Below, piece by piece: positions 1-5,984 of a DNA stretch of 9,523 nucleotides (its first letter is position 1; each line of letters begins with the position of its first letter). The stretch spans positions 1 to 9,523 of the forward strand of contig JAGXHC010000010.1 of assembly GCA_024636405.1 (NCBI GenBank), given 5' to 3'. The notes beneath the pieces are model-generated. The model saw only the letters and a program-made list of their open reading frames with translations, had not been told where the DNA came from and ran no database searches. Source of the DNA: Sulfitobacter sp. GTDB taxonomy: Bacteria > Pseudomonadota > Alphaproteobacteria > Rhodobacterales > Rhodobacteraceae. A program made the position numbers and the translations under genes.

Positions 1-200
1 GAGCTTTCCCGATGCCACACAATGTTCAGAACCCGTCATGTCTGCGTAGCATACTGCCCGCCAGCCCATACGTGGTAGAGCGCAATACCCGTGTCGATCA
101 GCAGGAATTTTGCGGTGTAGACATTCCCGCCAGCCCGCTTTCCAAGGCACATCAGCAGGCGCGCATGACCCAGCGCCGTATGTTGTGGTCGCAGGATCAA

Positions 201-219
201 TTCAGGTCCGAGACCTGAA
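201..219. repeat. Perfect 19-nt palindrome with 3-nt centre
   Basis: TTCAGGTC at 201-208 and GACCTGAA at 212-219 are exact reverse complements separated by CGA, so both strands read the same outside the centre. A dimeric regulator's operator or a short RNA hairpin would look like this. No T-tract follows on either strand, so an intrinsic terminator is unlikely. Confidence 0.55.
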
Positions 220-224
220 CGACG

Positions 225-249
225 CAGACGCATTGCATGCCAGACGCAT
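225..249. repeat. 9-bp direct repeat CAGACGCAT, 16-bp spacing
   Basis: CAGACGCAT occurs at 225-233 and again at 241-249, with the self-complementary hexamer GCATGC at 235-240 between the copies. It lies six bases after the 201-219 palindrome. No function can be assigned. Confidence 0.4.
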
Positions 250-258
250 CGCCTGATT

Positions 259-275
259 TTGCCGTGACGCGGCAA
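259..275. repeat. Short inverted repeat TTGCCG / CGGCAA
   Basis: TTGCCG (259-264) and CGGCAA (270-275) can form a 6-bp stem with the 5-nt loop TGACG. No T-run follows on either strand, so it is not an obvious terminator. It is listed as structure in an otherwise empty stretch. Confidence 0.35.
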
Positions 276-322
276 GCCAGCGGTTACGGGGAAACGCGGG
301 GCATCGCAGCATCATCCCGCCA

Positions 323-331
323 TTATCCACA
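323..331 (+). promoter_or_regulatory. Perfect match to the DnaA box TTATCCACA
   Basis: TTATCCACA is the strong (R1-type) consensus for the initiator DnaA. It is a single copy; I saw no second consensus box in the first 478 bases, so this is not an origin. Isolated boxes can be DnaA-titration or DnaA-regulated promoter sites, or chance. It lies five bases before an inverted repeat and about 150 bases upstream of the soxB start. Confidence 0.4.
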
Positions 332-335
332 GGTT

Positions 336-376
336 GTCGCCCGGCCCATTGGGCGACGCCGCCGATTTAGTCGCCC
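336..376. repeat. Three alternating GTCGCCC arms (operator-like)
   Basis: GTCGCCC at 336-342 is matched by its exact reverse complement GGGCGAC at 351-357 (8-nt spacer). A second direct copy of GTCGCCC lies at 370-376 (12-nt spacer). The middle arm can therefore pair with either neighbour. Position upstream of the sox operon suggests binding sites for a transcription factor. No regulator gene is visible in the window to link them to. Confidence 0.5.
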
Positions 377-436
377 CTGTCACAATTCCTGACGCAATCT
401 GTCGCAACCGGGTCGCGGGGCATTGATACTTGTCGC
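370..436 (+). promoter_or_regulatory. Candidate soxB operator: GTCGC boxes at 31-bp period
   Basis: GTCGC occurs at 370-374, 401-405 and 432-436, start-to-start exactly 31 bp, about three helical turns. A further copy lies at 412-416 and a GTCAC variant at 379-383. Direct repeats on one helical face are typical of AraC-type activator sites, and AraC/GATase-type regulators control methylated-glycine catabolism in other bacteria. A weak -10-like GATACT sits at 425-430 with no good -35, as activator-dependent promoters often have. The boxes are seen directly; the role is inferred. Confidence 0.4.
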
Positions 437-478
437 GGGACTTGGTTGACTGACCGGGTCTGCGGTGAGGGGATCAGG

Positions 479-1732
479 ATGCGGTTTTCGGGATTACGCG
501 TATTGCGCGAAGGGTTGACCGGCAACAAGGGCTGGGCGCCACATTGGCGCGATCCCGAACCCAAGGCGGAGTATGACGCGATCATCATCGGCGGTGGCGG
601 TCATGGTCTTTCTACGGCGTATTATCTGGCCAAGGAACACGGGCTGACCAATATCGCGGTGTTGGAAAAAGGCTATCTTGGCGGGGGCAATGTGGGGCGC
701 AACACGACGATCGTGCGCGCCAATTATTTTCTTCAGGGCAATTCCGAATTCTACAGCCACTCGCTGAAACTGTGGGAAGGGCTGGAGGAAGATCTGAACT
801 ACAACGTGATGCATTCGCAGCGTGGGTTGATCAATCTGTTCCACTCTGACGGCCAGCGCGACGCCTTTGCGCGGCGCGGCAATGCGATGATCAATCAGGG
901 CGACGACGCGGTGCTGCTGGACCGCGAAGGCGTCCGCAAATATCTGCCCTATCTTGATTTCGACAACATCCGGTTCCCGGTTTATGGCGGGTTGCTGCAC
1001 CCGCGCGGCGGCACGGCGCGCCATGACGCGGTTGCCTGGGGCTATGCGCGCGGGGCGGACCAGCGCGGTGTGGACCTGATCCAGCAATGCGAAGTCACCG
1101 GCATCGACATTGAAAACGGCAAGGTCATCGGCGTGCAGACCACGCGCGGCGCGATCCGTGCCAAGAAGGTCGGGATTGTCGTGGCCGGGCGGTCCGGTCA
1201 GGTGGCGGCGATGGCGGGCATGCGTCTGCCGATCGAGAGCCATGTTTTGCAGGCTTTCGTGACCGAGGGGCTGAAGCCCTGCATCGATCATGTGGTCAGC
1301 TTCGGGATGGGGCATTTCTATATCAGCCAATCTGACAAGGGTGGGCTGGTCTTTGGTGGCGATCTGGATTTCTACGCCTCCTACGCGCAGCGCGGCAACC
1401 TGCCGATAGTGGAGCATGTGATGGAGGCCGGCATGACCCTGATGCCGATGATCGGCAAGGCCAAGGTGCTGCGCAGTTGGGGCGGGATCATGGACATGAC
1501 GCCTGACGGATCGCCGATCATCGACAAGACGGACACCGAAGGTTTGTTCATCGACTGCGGCTGGTGCTACGGCGGCTTCAAGGCGGTGCCGGGGTCTGGA
1601 TTCAGCTTTGCGCATCTGATGGCAACGGGCAATCATCACGCGCCGGCGGCGAAATTCCGGCTGGACCGGTTCCGCACGGGGCGCGGGCTGATGGACGAGG
1701 AGGGCACCGGTGCGCAACATAACCTTCACTGA
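479..1732 (+). CDS. soxB: Sarcosine oxidase, subunit beta (heterotetrameric)
   Basis: This is the flavin-bearing catalytic subunit (417 aa, full family length) of the cytoplasmic alpha-beta-gamma-delta sarcosine oxidase. It dehydrogenates sarcosine and passes electrons via FMN to O2, giving H2O2. Visible features are a DAO-type dinucleotide fold with GGGGHG at residues 38-43 and the ribose-binding acidic residue near E63, the GGGNVGRNTTIVR loop at about 68-80, and the HPRGGTARHD segment at 174-183. By family numbering (His173/175) the covalent FMN histidine should lie in that segment; H174 fits best and H182 is the alternative. The C-terminal DMTPDGSPIID and CGWCYGGFKA motifs of the family are present. 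ATG at 479 is chosen because GAGGGG (467-472) lies 6 nt upstream and the protein then begins MRFSGLRVL as in homologues; an in-frame TTG at 446 lacks such a site. It is the first gene of the operon. Confidence 0.95.
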   Translation: MRFSGLRVLREGLTGNKGWAPHWRDPEPKAEYDAIIIGGGGHGLSTAYYLAKEHGLTNIAVLEKGYLGGGNVGRNTTIVRANYFLQGNSEFYSHSLKLWEGLEEDLNYNVMHSQRGLINLFHSDGQRDAFARRGNAMINQGDDAVLLDREGVRKYLPYLDFDNIRFPVYGGLLHPRGGTARHDAVAWGYARGADQRGVDLIQQCEVTGIDIENGKVIGVQTTRGAIRAKKVGIVVAGRSGQVAAMAGMRLPIESHVLQAFVTEGLKPCIDHVVSFGMGHFYISQSDKGGLVFGGDLDFYASYAQRGNLPIVEHVMEAGMTLMPMIGKAKVLRSWGGIMDMTPDGSPIIDKTDTEGLFIDCGWCYGGFKAVPGSGFSFAHLMATGNHHAPAAKFRLDRFRTGRGLMDEEGTGAQHNLH

Positions 1733-1789
1733 ATTGTTGGCCAGTCGCGGGGCACATCGGGCACCCGAGCGGTGCCGGGGAGACATGGC

Positions 1790-2056
1790 ATGAGGATCAA
1801 CTGTCCGATCTGCGGCGAACGGGACCGGCGCGAATTCTACTATCAGGGGGCGGCGCTGACGCGGCCTGCGCCGGACGCGGGCGAGGCCGCGTGGGATGAT
1901 TATGTGCATCTGCGCGACAACCCGGCCGGGCAGACACGCGATCTGTGGCAGCACGAGGCGGGCTGCGGCGGCTGGATGGTGGTGACGCGTAACACGGTGA
2001 ACCACGCGATCACCAAGGTAGAGCTGGCCACCGACCTTAAGGGGGCGTTGTCATGA
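1790..2056 (+). CDS. soxD: Sarcosine oxidase, subunit delta
   Basis: This is the small structural, zinc-binding subunit (88 aa) of heterotetrameric sarcosine oxidase; it has no flavin. The expected metal ligands are all present: C5-x2-C8 near the start (CPIC) and H55-x3-C59 (HEAGC) later on. The family's GCGGWM..TRNT tail is also intact. The start is the ATG at 1790, which gives MRINCPICG and has GGGGAG (1777-1782) 7 nt upstream; a GTG at 1772 would add six residues with no support. The gene sits 57 nt after soxB, and its stop overlaps the soxA start by 4 nt (ATGA), indicating translational coupling. Confidence 0.94.
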   Translation: MRINCPICGERDRREFYYQGAALTRPAPDAGEAAWDDYVHLRDNPAGQTRDLWQHEAGCGGWMVVTRNTVNHAITKVELATDLKGALS

Positions 2057-4989
2057 GGATTGCGGGCAAGGGGCTGATCGACCGGAAGACGCCGGTAAAA
2101 TTCACCTTCGACGGGCATAGTTTCGAGGGTTTCGCGGGCGATACCGTGGCGTCGGCGCTGCTGGCTAACGAAGTGCGGCTGATGGGGCGGTCGTTCAAGT
2201 ATCACCGTCCGCGCGGGGTGTTGACGGCAGGCAGCGAAGAGCCCAACGCGCTGATTACCGTGGGCCAAGGTGCGCACCGCGAGCCGAACATTCGCGCGAC
2301 GGTGCAGGAAATTCACGAAGGATTGGTGACGCGCAGTCAGAATGCGTGGCCATCGCTGGCCTTTGATGTGATGGCGGTCAACGATCTGGCGGCGCCGTTT
2401 CTGGGGGCCGGGTTCTACTACAAGACGTTCATGTGGCCGCGCAAATTCTGGGAAACGGTGTACGAGCCGATCATCCGCCGTGCGGCGGGTTTGGGCGCGC
2501 TGAGCGGGGCGCATGACCCGGACACCTATGAGCGCGCTTTTGCGTTTTGCGATTTGCTGGTGATCGGTGCGGGGCCTGCGGGCCTGATGGCGGCGCTGAG
2601 TGCTGCGCGGGCCGGGGCGGATGTCATACTGGCCGACGAAGATGCGGTCATGGGTGGGCGGCTGAATGCCGAAACAATCCAGGTCGACGGCATGCCGGGC
2701 CATGTCTGGGCAGCACAGGCGGTGGCCGAATTGGCCTCCATGGAGAACGTGCGGCTGATGACGCGCACGACCGTGACGGGGGCCTATGACGGTGGCACCT
2801 TTGGCGCGCTGGAGCGGGTGAACCACCATACCGGCATACGCGCGGGTGGCGCGCCGCTTGAGTGTTTCTGGCGCATCGCGGCCCGGCAATCGGTGCTGGC
2901 GGCGGGCGCGCTGGAGCGTCCGGTGGCGTTCCAGAACAACGACCGGCCCGGTATCATGACGGCCGGCGCCGTGCGCGCCTACCTGAACCGATGGGGGGTC
3001 AGCCCCGGTAAGAATGTGACCGTTTTTGGCAATAGCGACGATGCCCACCGCACCGCGCGCGATCTGCATGCGGCAGGGGTGCATGTGGCCGCGTTGATTG
3101 ACAGCAGACCGGGTGCCGTGGTGGCCGATGCGCCGTTTGAGGTCATCACCGGCGCGCAGGTCTGCAACAGTTCGGGTCGCAAGGAACTGGAAGGGATCAC
3201 CGTGCGCACGGGCAATGCCACGCAGAACATCCAGACCGATTGTCTGGCGATGTCGGGCGGCTGGAATCCCACGGTGCATCTGACCTGCCACCTGAACGGG
3301 CGGCCCGACTGGAACGCGGACATTCAGGCGTTTGTGCCAAGCGAGGGTGCTGTGCCCGGCATGACGCCGGCAGGGGCGTGCAACGGCGCATTTTCCACCC
3401 ACGGTGCTTTGCAAGATGGTATTGCGGCGGCTGGCACGGCATTGAGCGCGCTGGGGATGAAGGCGGGCAAGACTGCGCTGCCGGACGCCGAAGACGCGCC
3501 CTATTCCCTGTCGCCGCTCTGGGCTGTGGCGGGCAAGGGGCGTGCGTGGCTTGATTTTCAGAACGATGTCAGCGTCAAGGACGTGAAACAGGCCGCGGTG
3601 GAAAACTTCCGCTCGGTCGAGCACATGAAGCGGTACACCACCCAAGGCATGGCGACCGATCAGGGCAAAAGTTCCAACGTCGCGGCGCTGGCGGTGCTGG
3701 CGGATGCGACCGGGCGCGGGATACCCGAGACGGGCACGACCACGTTCCGCCCGCCTTATGTCGCGGTTGCGATAGCGGCGATGGGGGCAGGTGCGCAGGG
3801 CAAGGGGTTCGCGCCTGAGCGGTTCACCACCAGCCACCGCGCCAGCGTGAAACTGGGCGCGCCCATGATCGAGGCCGGGTTGTGGTATCGGCCCAGCTAT
3901 TTTCCCCGACCGGGAGAAAGCACATGGCGCCAGTCATGTGACCGCGAGGTAGGATTTGGGCGCAAAACGGTCGGCGTTTGCGATGTGTCGACCTTGGGCA
4001 AGATCGACATTCAGGGACCGGACGCGGGCAAGTTGCTGGATCTGGTTTACACCAATATGTTCTCGACGCTGAAGGTGGGGCGCGTGCGCTATGGCCTGAT
4101 GCTGCGCGAAGACGGGCATGTGATGGATGACGGCACCTGCGCGCGGCTGGGCGAGACGCATTTTGTCATGACCACAACGACGGCGGCGGCGGGTCCGGTG
4201 ATGCGGCATCTGGAATTTGTGGCGCAATGTCTGCACCCCGAATGGCAGGTCGCGTTTTCGTCCGTGACCGAACACTGGGCACAGTTCGCAGTGGCGGGGC
4301 CGAAATCGCGCGAGTTGTTGAACGGGGTGCTGGATACGGCGGTGGACAACGACAGTTTTCCTTTCATGGCCTGCGGTGACGTGTCGTTGATGGGGGTCAA
4401 GGGGCGGCTTTTCCGGATCTCGTTCTCTGGTGAGCACGCGTATGAAATTGCCGTGCCTGCACGGTACGGTGCCGCGTTGTTCGATGTGCTGGTTGGCCGG
4501 GCGCGCACGCTGGAAGGCGGCGCATATGGGATGGAGGCGCTGAACGTGCTTCGGGTTGAAAAAGGCCACATCACCCATTCGGAAATCCACGGCCGCACCA
4601 CCGCCTTTGATATCGGCATGGAACGGATGGTGAGCGACAAGAAGGACTGTATCGGCAAGGTCATGGCCGCCCGGCCCGGTCTGATGGACGAGAACCGCGA
4701 GCAGATGGTTGGCCTGAAACCTGTCGGCGCGGTCAAGCAACTGACCGCTGGGGCGCATATATTTGAAGACGGCGCAGAAGCGGTGCGCGAGAATGGGCGT
4801 GGGTATGTCACGTCGGTCGCGTTTTCACCGGATGTGGGCACCTACATTGGGCTTGGGTTTGTGCGTGGCGGGCCCGCGCGACACGGCGAGGTCATGCGTG
4901 TGGTCGATCACCTGCGCGGCATAGAGGCGACGGTCGAAATCTGTTCGCCGGTATTTGTCGATCCCGAAGGAGGGCGCACACGTGGCTGA
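2053..4989 (+). CDS. soxA: Sarcosine oxidase, subunit alpha
   Basis: This is the large subunit (978 aa, full length), which binds NAD+ and a folate-binding domain and channels the one-carbon unit to tetrahydrofolate to form 5,10-methylene-THF. Domains in order: a ferredoxin-like Fer2_4 fold at about residues 15-90 without cluster cysteines, as expected for this family; a dinucleotide-binding fold with GAGPAG at 172-177; an AAGALERP..DRPG segment at about 283-300; a second Rossmann-like VTVFGNSDD stretch near 322; then a GcvT/aminomethyltransferase-like domain from about 590 to the C-terminus. The GHVMDDGT motif carries the aspartates at 692-693 that match the catalytic folate-site Asp of T-protein. 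The start ATG overlaps the soxD stop. The 3' end overlaps soxG by 8 nt. Confidence 0.95.
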   Translation: MRIAGKGLIDRKTPVKFTFDGHSFEGFAGDTVASALLANEVRLMGRSFKYHRPRGVLTAGSEEPNALITVGQGAHREPNIRATVQEIHEGLVTRSQNAWPSLAFDVMAVNDLAAPFLGAGFYYKTFMWPRKFWETVYEPIIRRAAGLGALSGAHDPDTYERAFAFCDLLVIGAGPAGLMAALSAARAGADVILADEDAVMGGRLNAETIQVDGMPGHVWAAQAVAELASMENVRLMTRTTVTGAYDGGTFGALERVNHHTGIRAGGAPLECFWRIAARQSVLAAGALERPVAFQNNDRPGIMTAGAVRAYLNRWGVSPGKNVTVFGNSDDAHRTARDLHAAGVHVAALIDSRPGAVVADAPFEVITGAQVCNSSGRKELEGITVRTGNATQNIQTDCLAMSGGWNPTVHLTCHLNGRPDWNADIQAFVPSEGAVPGMTPAGACNGAFSTHGALQDGIAAAGTALSALGMKAGKTALPDAEDAPYSLSPLWAVAGKGRAWLDFQNDVSVKDVKQAAVENFRSVEHMKRYTTQGMATDQGKSSNVAALAVLADATGRGIPETGTTTFRPPYVAVAIAAMGAGAQGKGFAPERFTTSHRASVKLGAPMIEAGLWYRPSYFPRPGESTWRQSCDREVGFGRKTVGVCDVSTLGKIDIQGPDAGKLLDLVYTNMFSTLKVGRVRYGLMLREDGHVMDDGTCARLGETHFVMTTTTAAAGPVMRHLEFVAQCLHPEWQVAFSSVTEHWAQFAVAGPKSRELLNGVLDTAVDNDSFPFMACGDVSLMGVKGRLFRISFSGEHAYEIAVPARYGAALFDVLVGRARTLEGGAYGMEALNVLRVEKGHITHSEIHGRTTAFDIGMERMVSDKKDCIGKVMAARPGLMDENREQMVGLKPVGAVKQLTAGAHIFEDGAEAVRENGRGYVTSVAFSPDVGTYIGLGFVRGGPARHGEVMRVVDHLRGIEATVEICSPVFVDPEGGRTRG
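4967..4974 (+). promoter_or_regulatory. Strong ribosome binding site for soxG inside soxA
   Basis: AAGGAGGG lies 7 nt before a GTG at 4982, inside the last codons of soxA. It fixes the soxG start at 4982 rather than the earlier in-frame codon at 4955 and shows that soxG is translated by reinitiation or coupling at the end of soxA. Confidence 0.75.
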
Positions 4990-5521
4990 GCTGAAAGCAC
5001 TTTCATCCTGTGGCGATCTGTTGCCGTTGCGGATTGGTTCGGTCCAGTTGGAGGAGATGGCCCAGCAGGTACTGACCGGCATCACGCCGTTTGATGATGC
5101 GGGCCTTGCCGATGCGCTGAAGGCGGCGCATGGCATGGCTCTGCCCAAACCGGGGCGCGCGACGGGCAAGGACGGTGCGCGCTGCATCTGGTTCGGGCGC
5201 GGTCAGGCGGTGATGATGGGGCCCGCGCCGGACGCAGCACTGGCCGAACACGCGGCGGTGGTCGATCTGTCAGACGGCTGGGCGGTGGTGACGTTGTCAG
5301 GCGCGACCAGCGAAGACGTGCTGGCCCGGCTGGTGCCGGTGGACCTGCGCGAGGCGGCTTTCAAGCGCGGACATACGGCGCGCACACATCTGGGCCATAT
5401 GTCAGCCTCGATCACGCGGATCGGGGTCGATAGCTTCTTGATCTGCGTGTTTCGGTCGATGGCCGCGACCCTTGTTCACGATCTCAAACAGGCTATGGCA
5501 GCGGTGGCGTCGCGCGGGTAA
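4982..5521 (+). CDS. soxG: Sarcosine oxidase, subunit gamma
   Basis: This is the gamma subunit (179 aa from a GTG start) of heterotetrameric sarcosine oxidase. It is a GcvT-related structural subunit that packs against the alpha subunit's folate-binding half and has no known catalytic residues of its own. The family signature is clear in the C-terminal half: AAVVDLSDGWAVVTLSG at 91-107, ARLVPVDLREAAFKRGH at 115-131 and the RTHLGHM..RIGVDSF..CVFRSMA stretch at 134-161. The N-terminal 60 residues are variable, as usual. It is the last gene of the operon. The formyltetrahydrofolate deformylase gene (purU) that follows soxG in some operons is not here. The next gene starts 53 nt after the stop. 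Confidence 0.92.
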   Translation: MAELKALSSCGDLLPLRIGSVQLEEMAQQVLTGITPFDDAGLADALKAAHGMALPKPGRATGKDGARCIWFGRGQAVMMGPAPDAALAEHAAVVDLSDGWAVVTLSGATSEDVLARLVPVDLREAAFKRGHTARTHLGHMSASITRIGVDSFLICVFRSMAATLVHDLKQAMAAVASRG

Positions 5522-5529
5522 TCTGGCGG

Positions 5530-5547
5530 CGGAGGCCCGAATCTCCG
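5530..5547 (+). terminator. Weak hairpin after soxG
   Basis: CGGAG (5530-5534) can pair with CTCCG (5543-5547) across an 8-nt loop. It is only 5 bp and no T-run follows, so termination here is doubtful. It is the only structure I can see between soxG and the next gene. Confidence 0.2.
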
Positions 5548-5574
5548 TGTGCAATATGATTATGGAGCGATCTA

Positions 5575-5928
5575 ATGGTTAAGACATCACTGATGGCGGC
5601 GCTTGCCGCAGCATTTTTGGCAACTTCGGGCCCGGCATCTGCGCAATCGGAAAAAGAGCATACATGCGCGCTTCAGGGCAATCTGATGGCAGCGATTCAG
5701 CAGGCGCGCATGGGCGGCGTCGCTGAAGACAAGCTGACCGAGACGATCAAGGCCAGAAATCCCAATCTGTCGGACAAAATTATCGCCACGGTGCCTGCGT
5801 TTGCGGCCCATGTGTATGGCATCAAGATGCGCGACCTGAAAAAGGTCGATCTGGGTGCCGCGATCAGCGCCCAGTGCCTTGAGAACTGGGATGAGATCCA
5901 GGCAATGAGCAAAACGGTGACGAACTAG
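5575..5928 (+). CDS. Small exported protein of unknown function (two cysteines)
   Basis: I do not recognise the family. The 117-aa product starts with a classic Sec signal peptide: K3, a hydrophobic stretch at about 5-17, then GPASA with likely signal-peptidase I cleavage after A23. It is not a lipoprotein because no lipobox cysteine is present. The mature part (about 94 aa) is mostly helical-looking and has exactly two cysteines, C31 and C101, near its two ends. In a periplasmic protein these could form a disulfide tying the termini together. GGAG at 5564-5567 lies 7 nt before the ATG, supporting the start. It sits between the sox operon and dnaG, 53 nt after soxG and 56 nt before dnaG, so its context gives no functional hint. 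Base composition matches its neighbours. Confidence 0.75.
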   Translation: MVKTSLMAALAAAFLATSGPASAQSEKEHTCALQGNLMAAIQQARMGGVAEDKLTETIKARNPNLSDKIIATVPAFAAHVYGIKMRDLKKVDLGAAISAQCLENWDEIQAMSKTVTN

Positions 5929-5942
5929 GCGCGGGGCCGCGC
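5929..5942 (+). terminator. GC-only hairpin right after the exported-protein gene
   Basis: GCGCG (5929-5933) pairs with CGCGC (5938-5942) around a 4-nt loop, directly abutting the TAG stop. There is no T-run downstream, so it is at best a non-canonical terminator or an mRNA 3'-end stabiliser. Confidence 0.3.
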
Positions 5943-5948
5943 GGTGTA

Positions 5949-5984
5949 CTGGACTCTGATCCGGTGCGGCCAATATAAAGAGGC
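5949..5984 (+). promoter_or_regulatory. Possible dnaG promoter with little or no leader
   Basis: CTGGAC (5949-5954) and AATATA (5972-5977) are 17 bp apart and resemble -35 and -10 boxes; TATAAA (5974-5979) overlaps the latter. If they are used, transcription would begin at or within a few bases of the dnaG ATG (5985). A GANTC methylation site (GACTC, 5952-5956) overlaps the -35-like box. AAAGAGG (5977-5983) resembles a ribosome site but ends 1 nt before the ATG, too close for normal use. This is a pattern match only. Confidence 0.3.

Larger units (their letters stand above)
1..335. other. Intergenic stretch, no confident gene; repeat-rich
   Basis: No reading frame here shows a recognisable domain, a good ribosome site or a convincing length. 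Overlapping short frames exist on both strands (about 12-218 forward, 36-275 reverse), but neither product resembles a family I know. An 11-bp direct repeat CCCGCCAGCCC occurs at 57-67 and 126-136. The right half holds several separately listed repeats and a DnaA-box match, which fits non-coding regulatory DNA better than a gene. The tail of a gene entering from the left is possible: frame 2 is open from the window edge to a TAG at 47-49, giving only about 15 residues that cannot be identified. Confidence 0.5.

Noticed and set aside
12..218. 68-aa forward frame at the left edge
   Set aside because: It has no ribosome site, no domain and irregular composition, and it overlaps the equally weak reverse frame.
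36..275. 79-aa minus-strand frame in the left gap
   Set aside because: There is no recognisable family and it spans the perfect palindrome and direct repeats. Its C-terminal half has a somewhat protein-like look (AKFLLIDTGIALYHVW), so I cannot exclude a decayed gene, but support is too thin to annotate.
323..331. Replication origin near the left end
   Set aside because: Only one DnaA box is visible, with no AT-rich unwinding region or box cluster, despite the nearby primase gene.
446..478. TTG start for soxB at 446
   Set aside because: It would add 11 residues not typical of the family; ATG at 479 has GAGGGG at proper spacing and gives the familiar N-terminus.
494..2005. 503-aa open frame on the minus strand
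   Set aside because: It is antisense to soxB and soxD with low-complexity Arg/His composition and no motif; a shadow of the sox genes.
1900..3837. 645-aa open frame on the minus strand
   Set aside because: It lies wholly antisense to soxD and soxA, is Arg/His/Pro-rich with no recognisable domain, and is explained by GC-rich third-position bias of the real genes.
5555..5560. TATGAT as a -10 box for the exported-protein gene
   Set aside because: The transcript would start within the GGAG ribosome site, and there is no -35-like sequence upstream.
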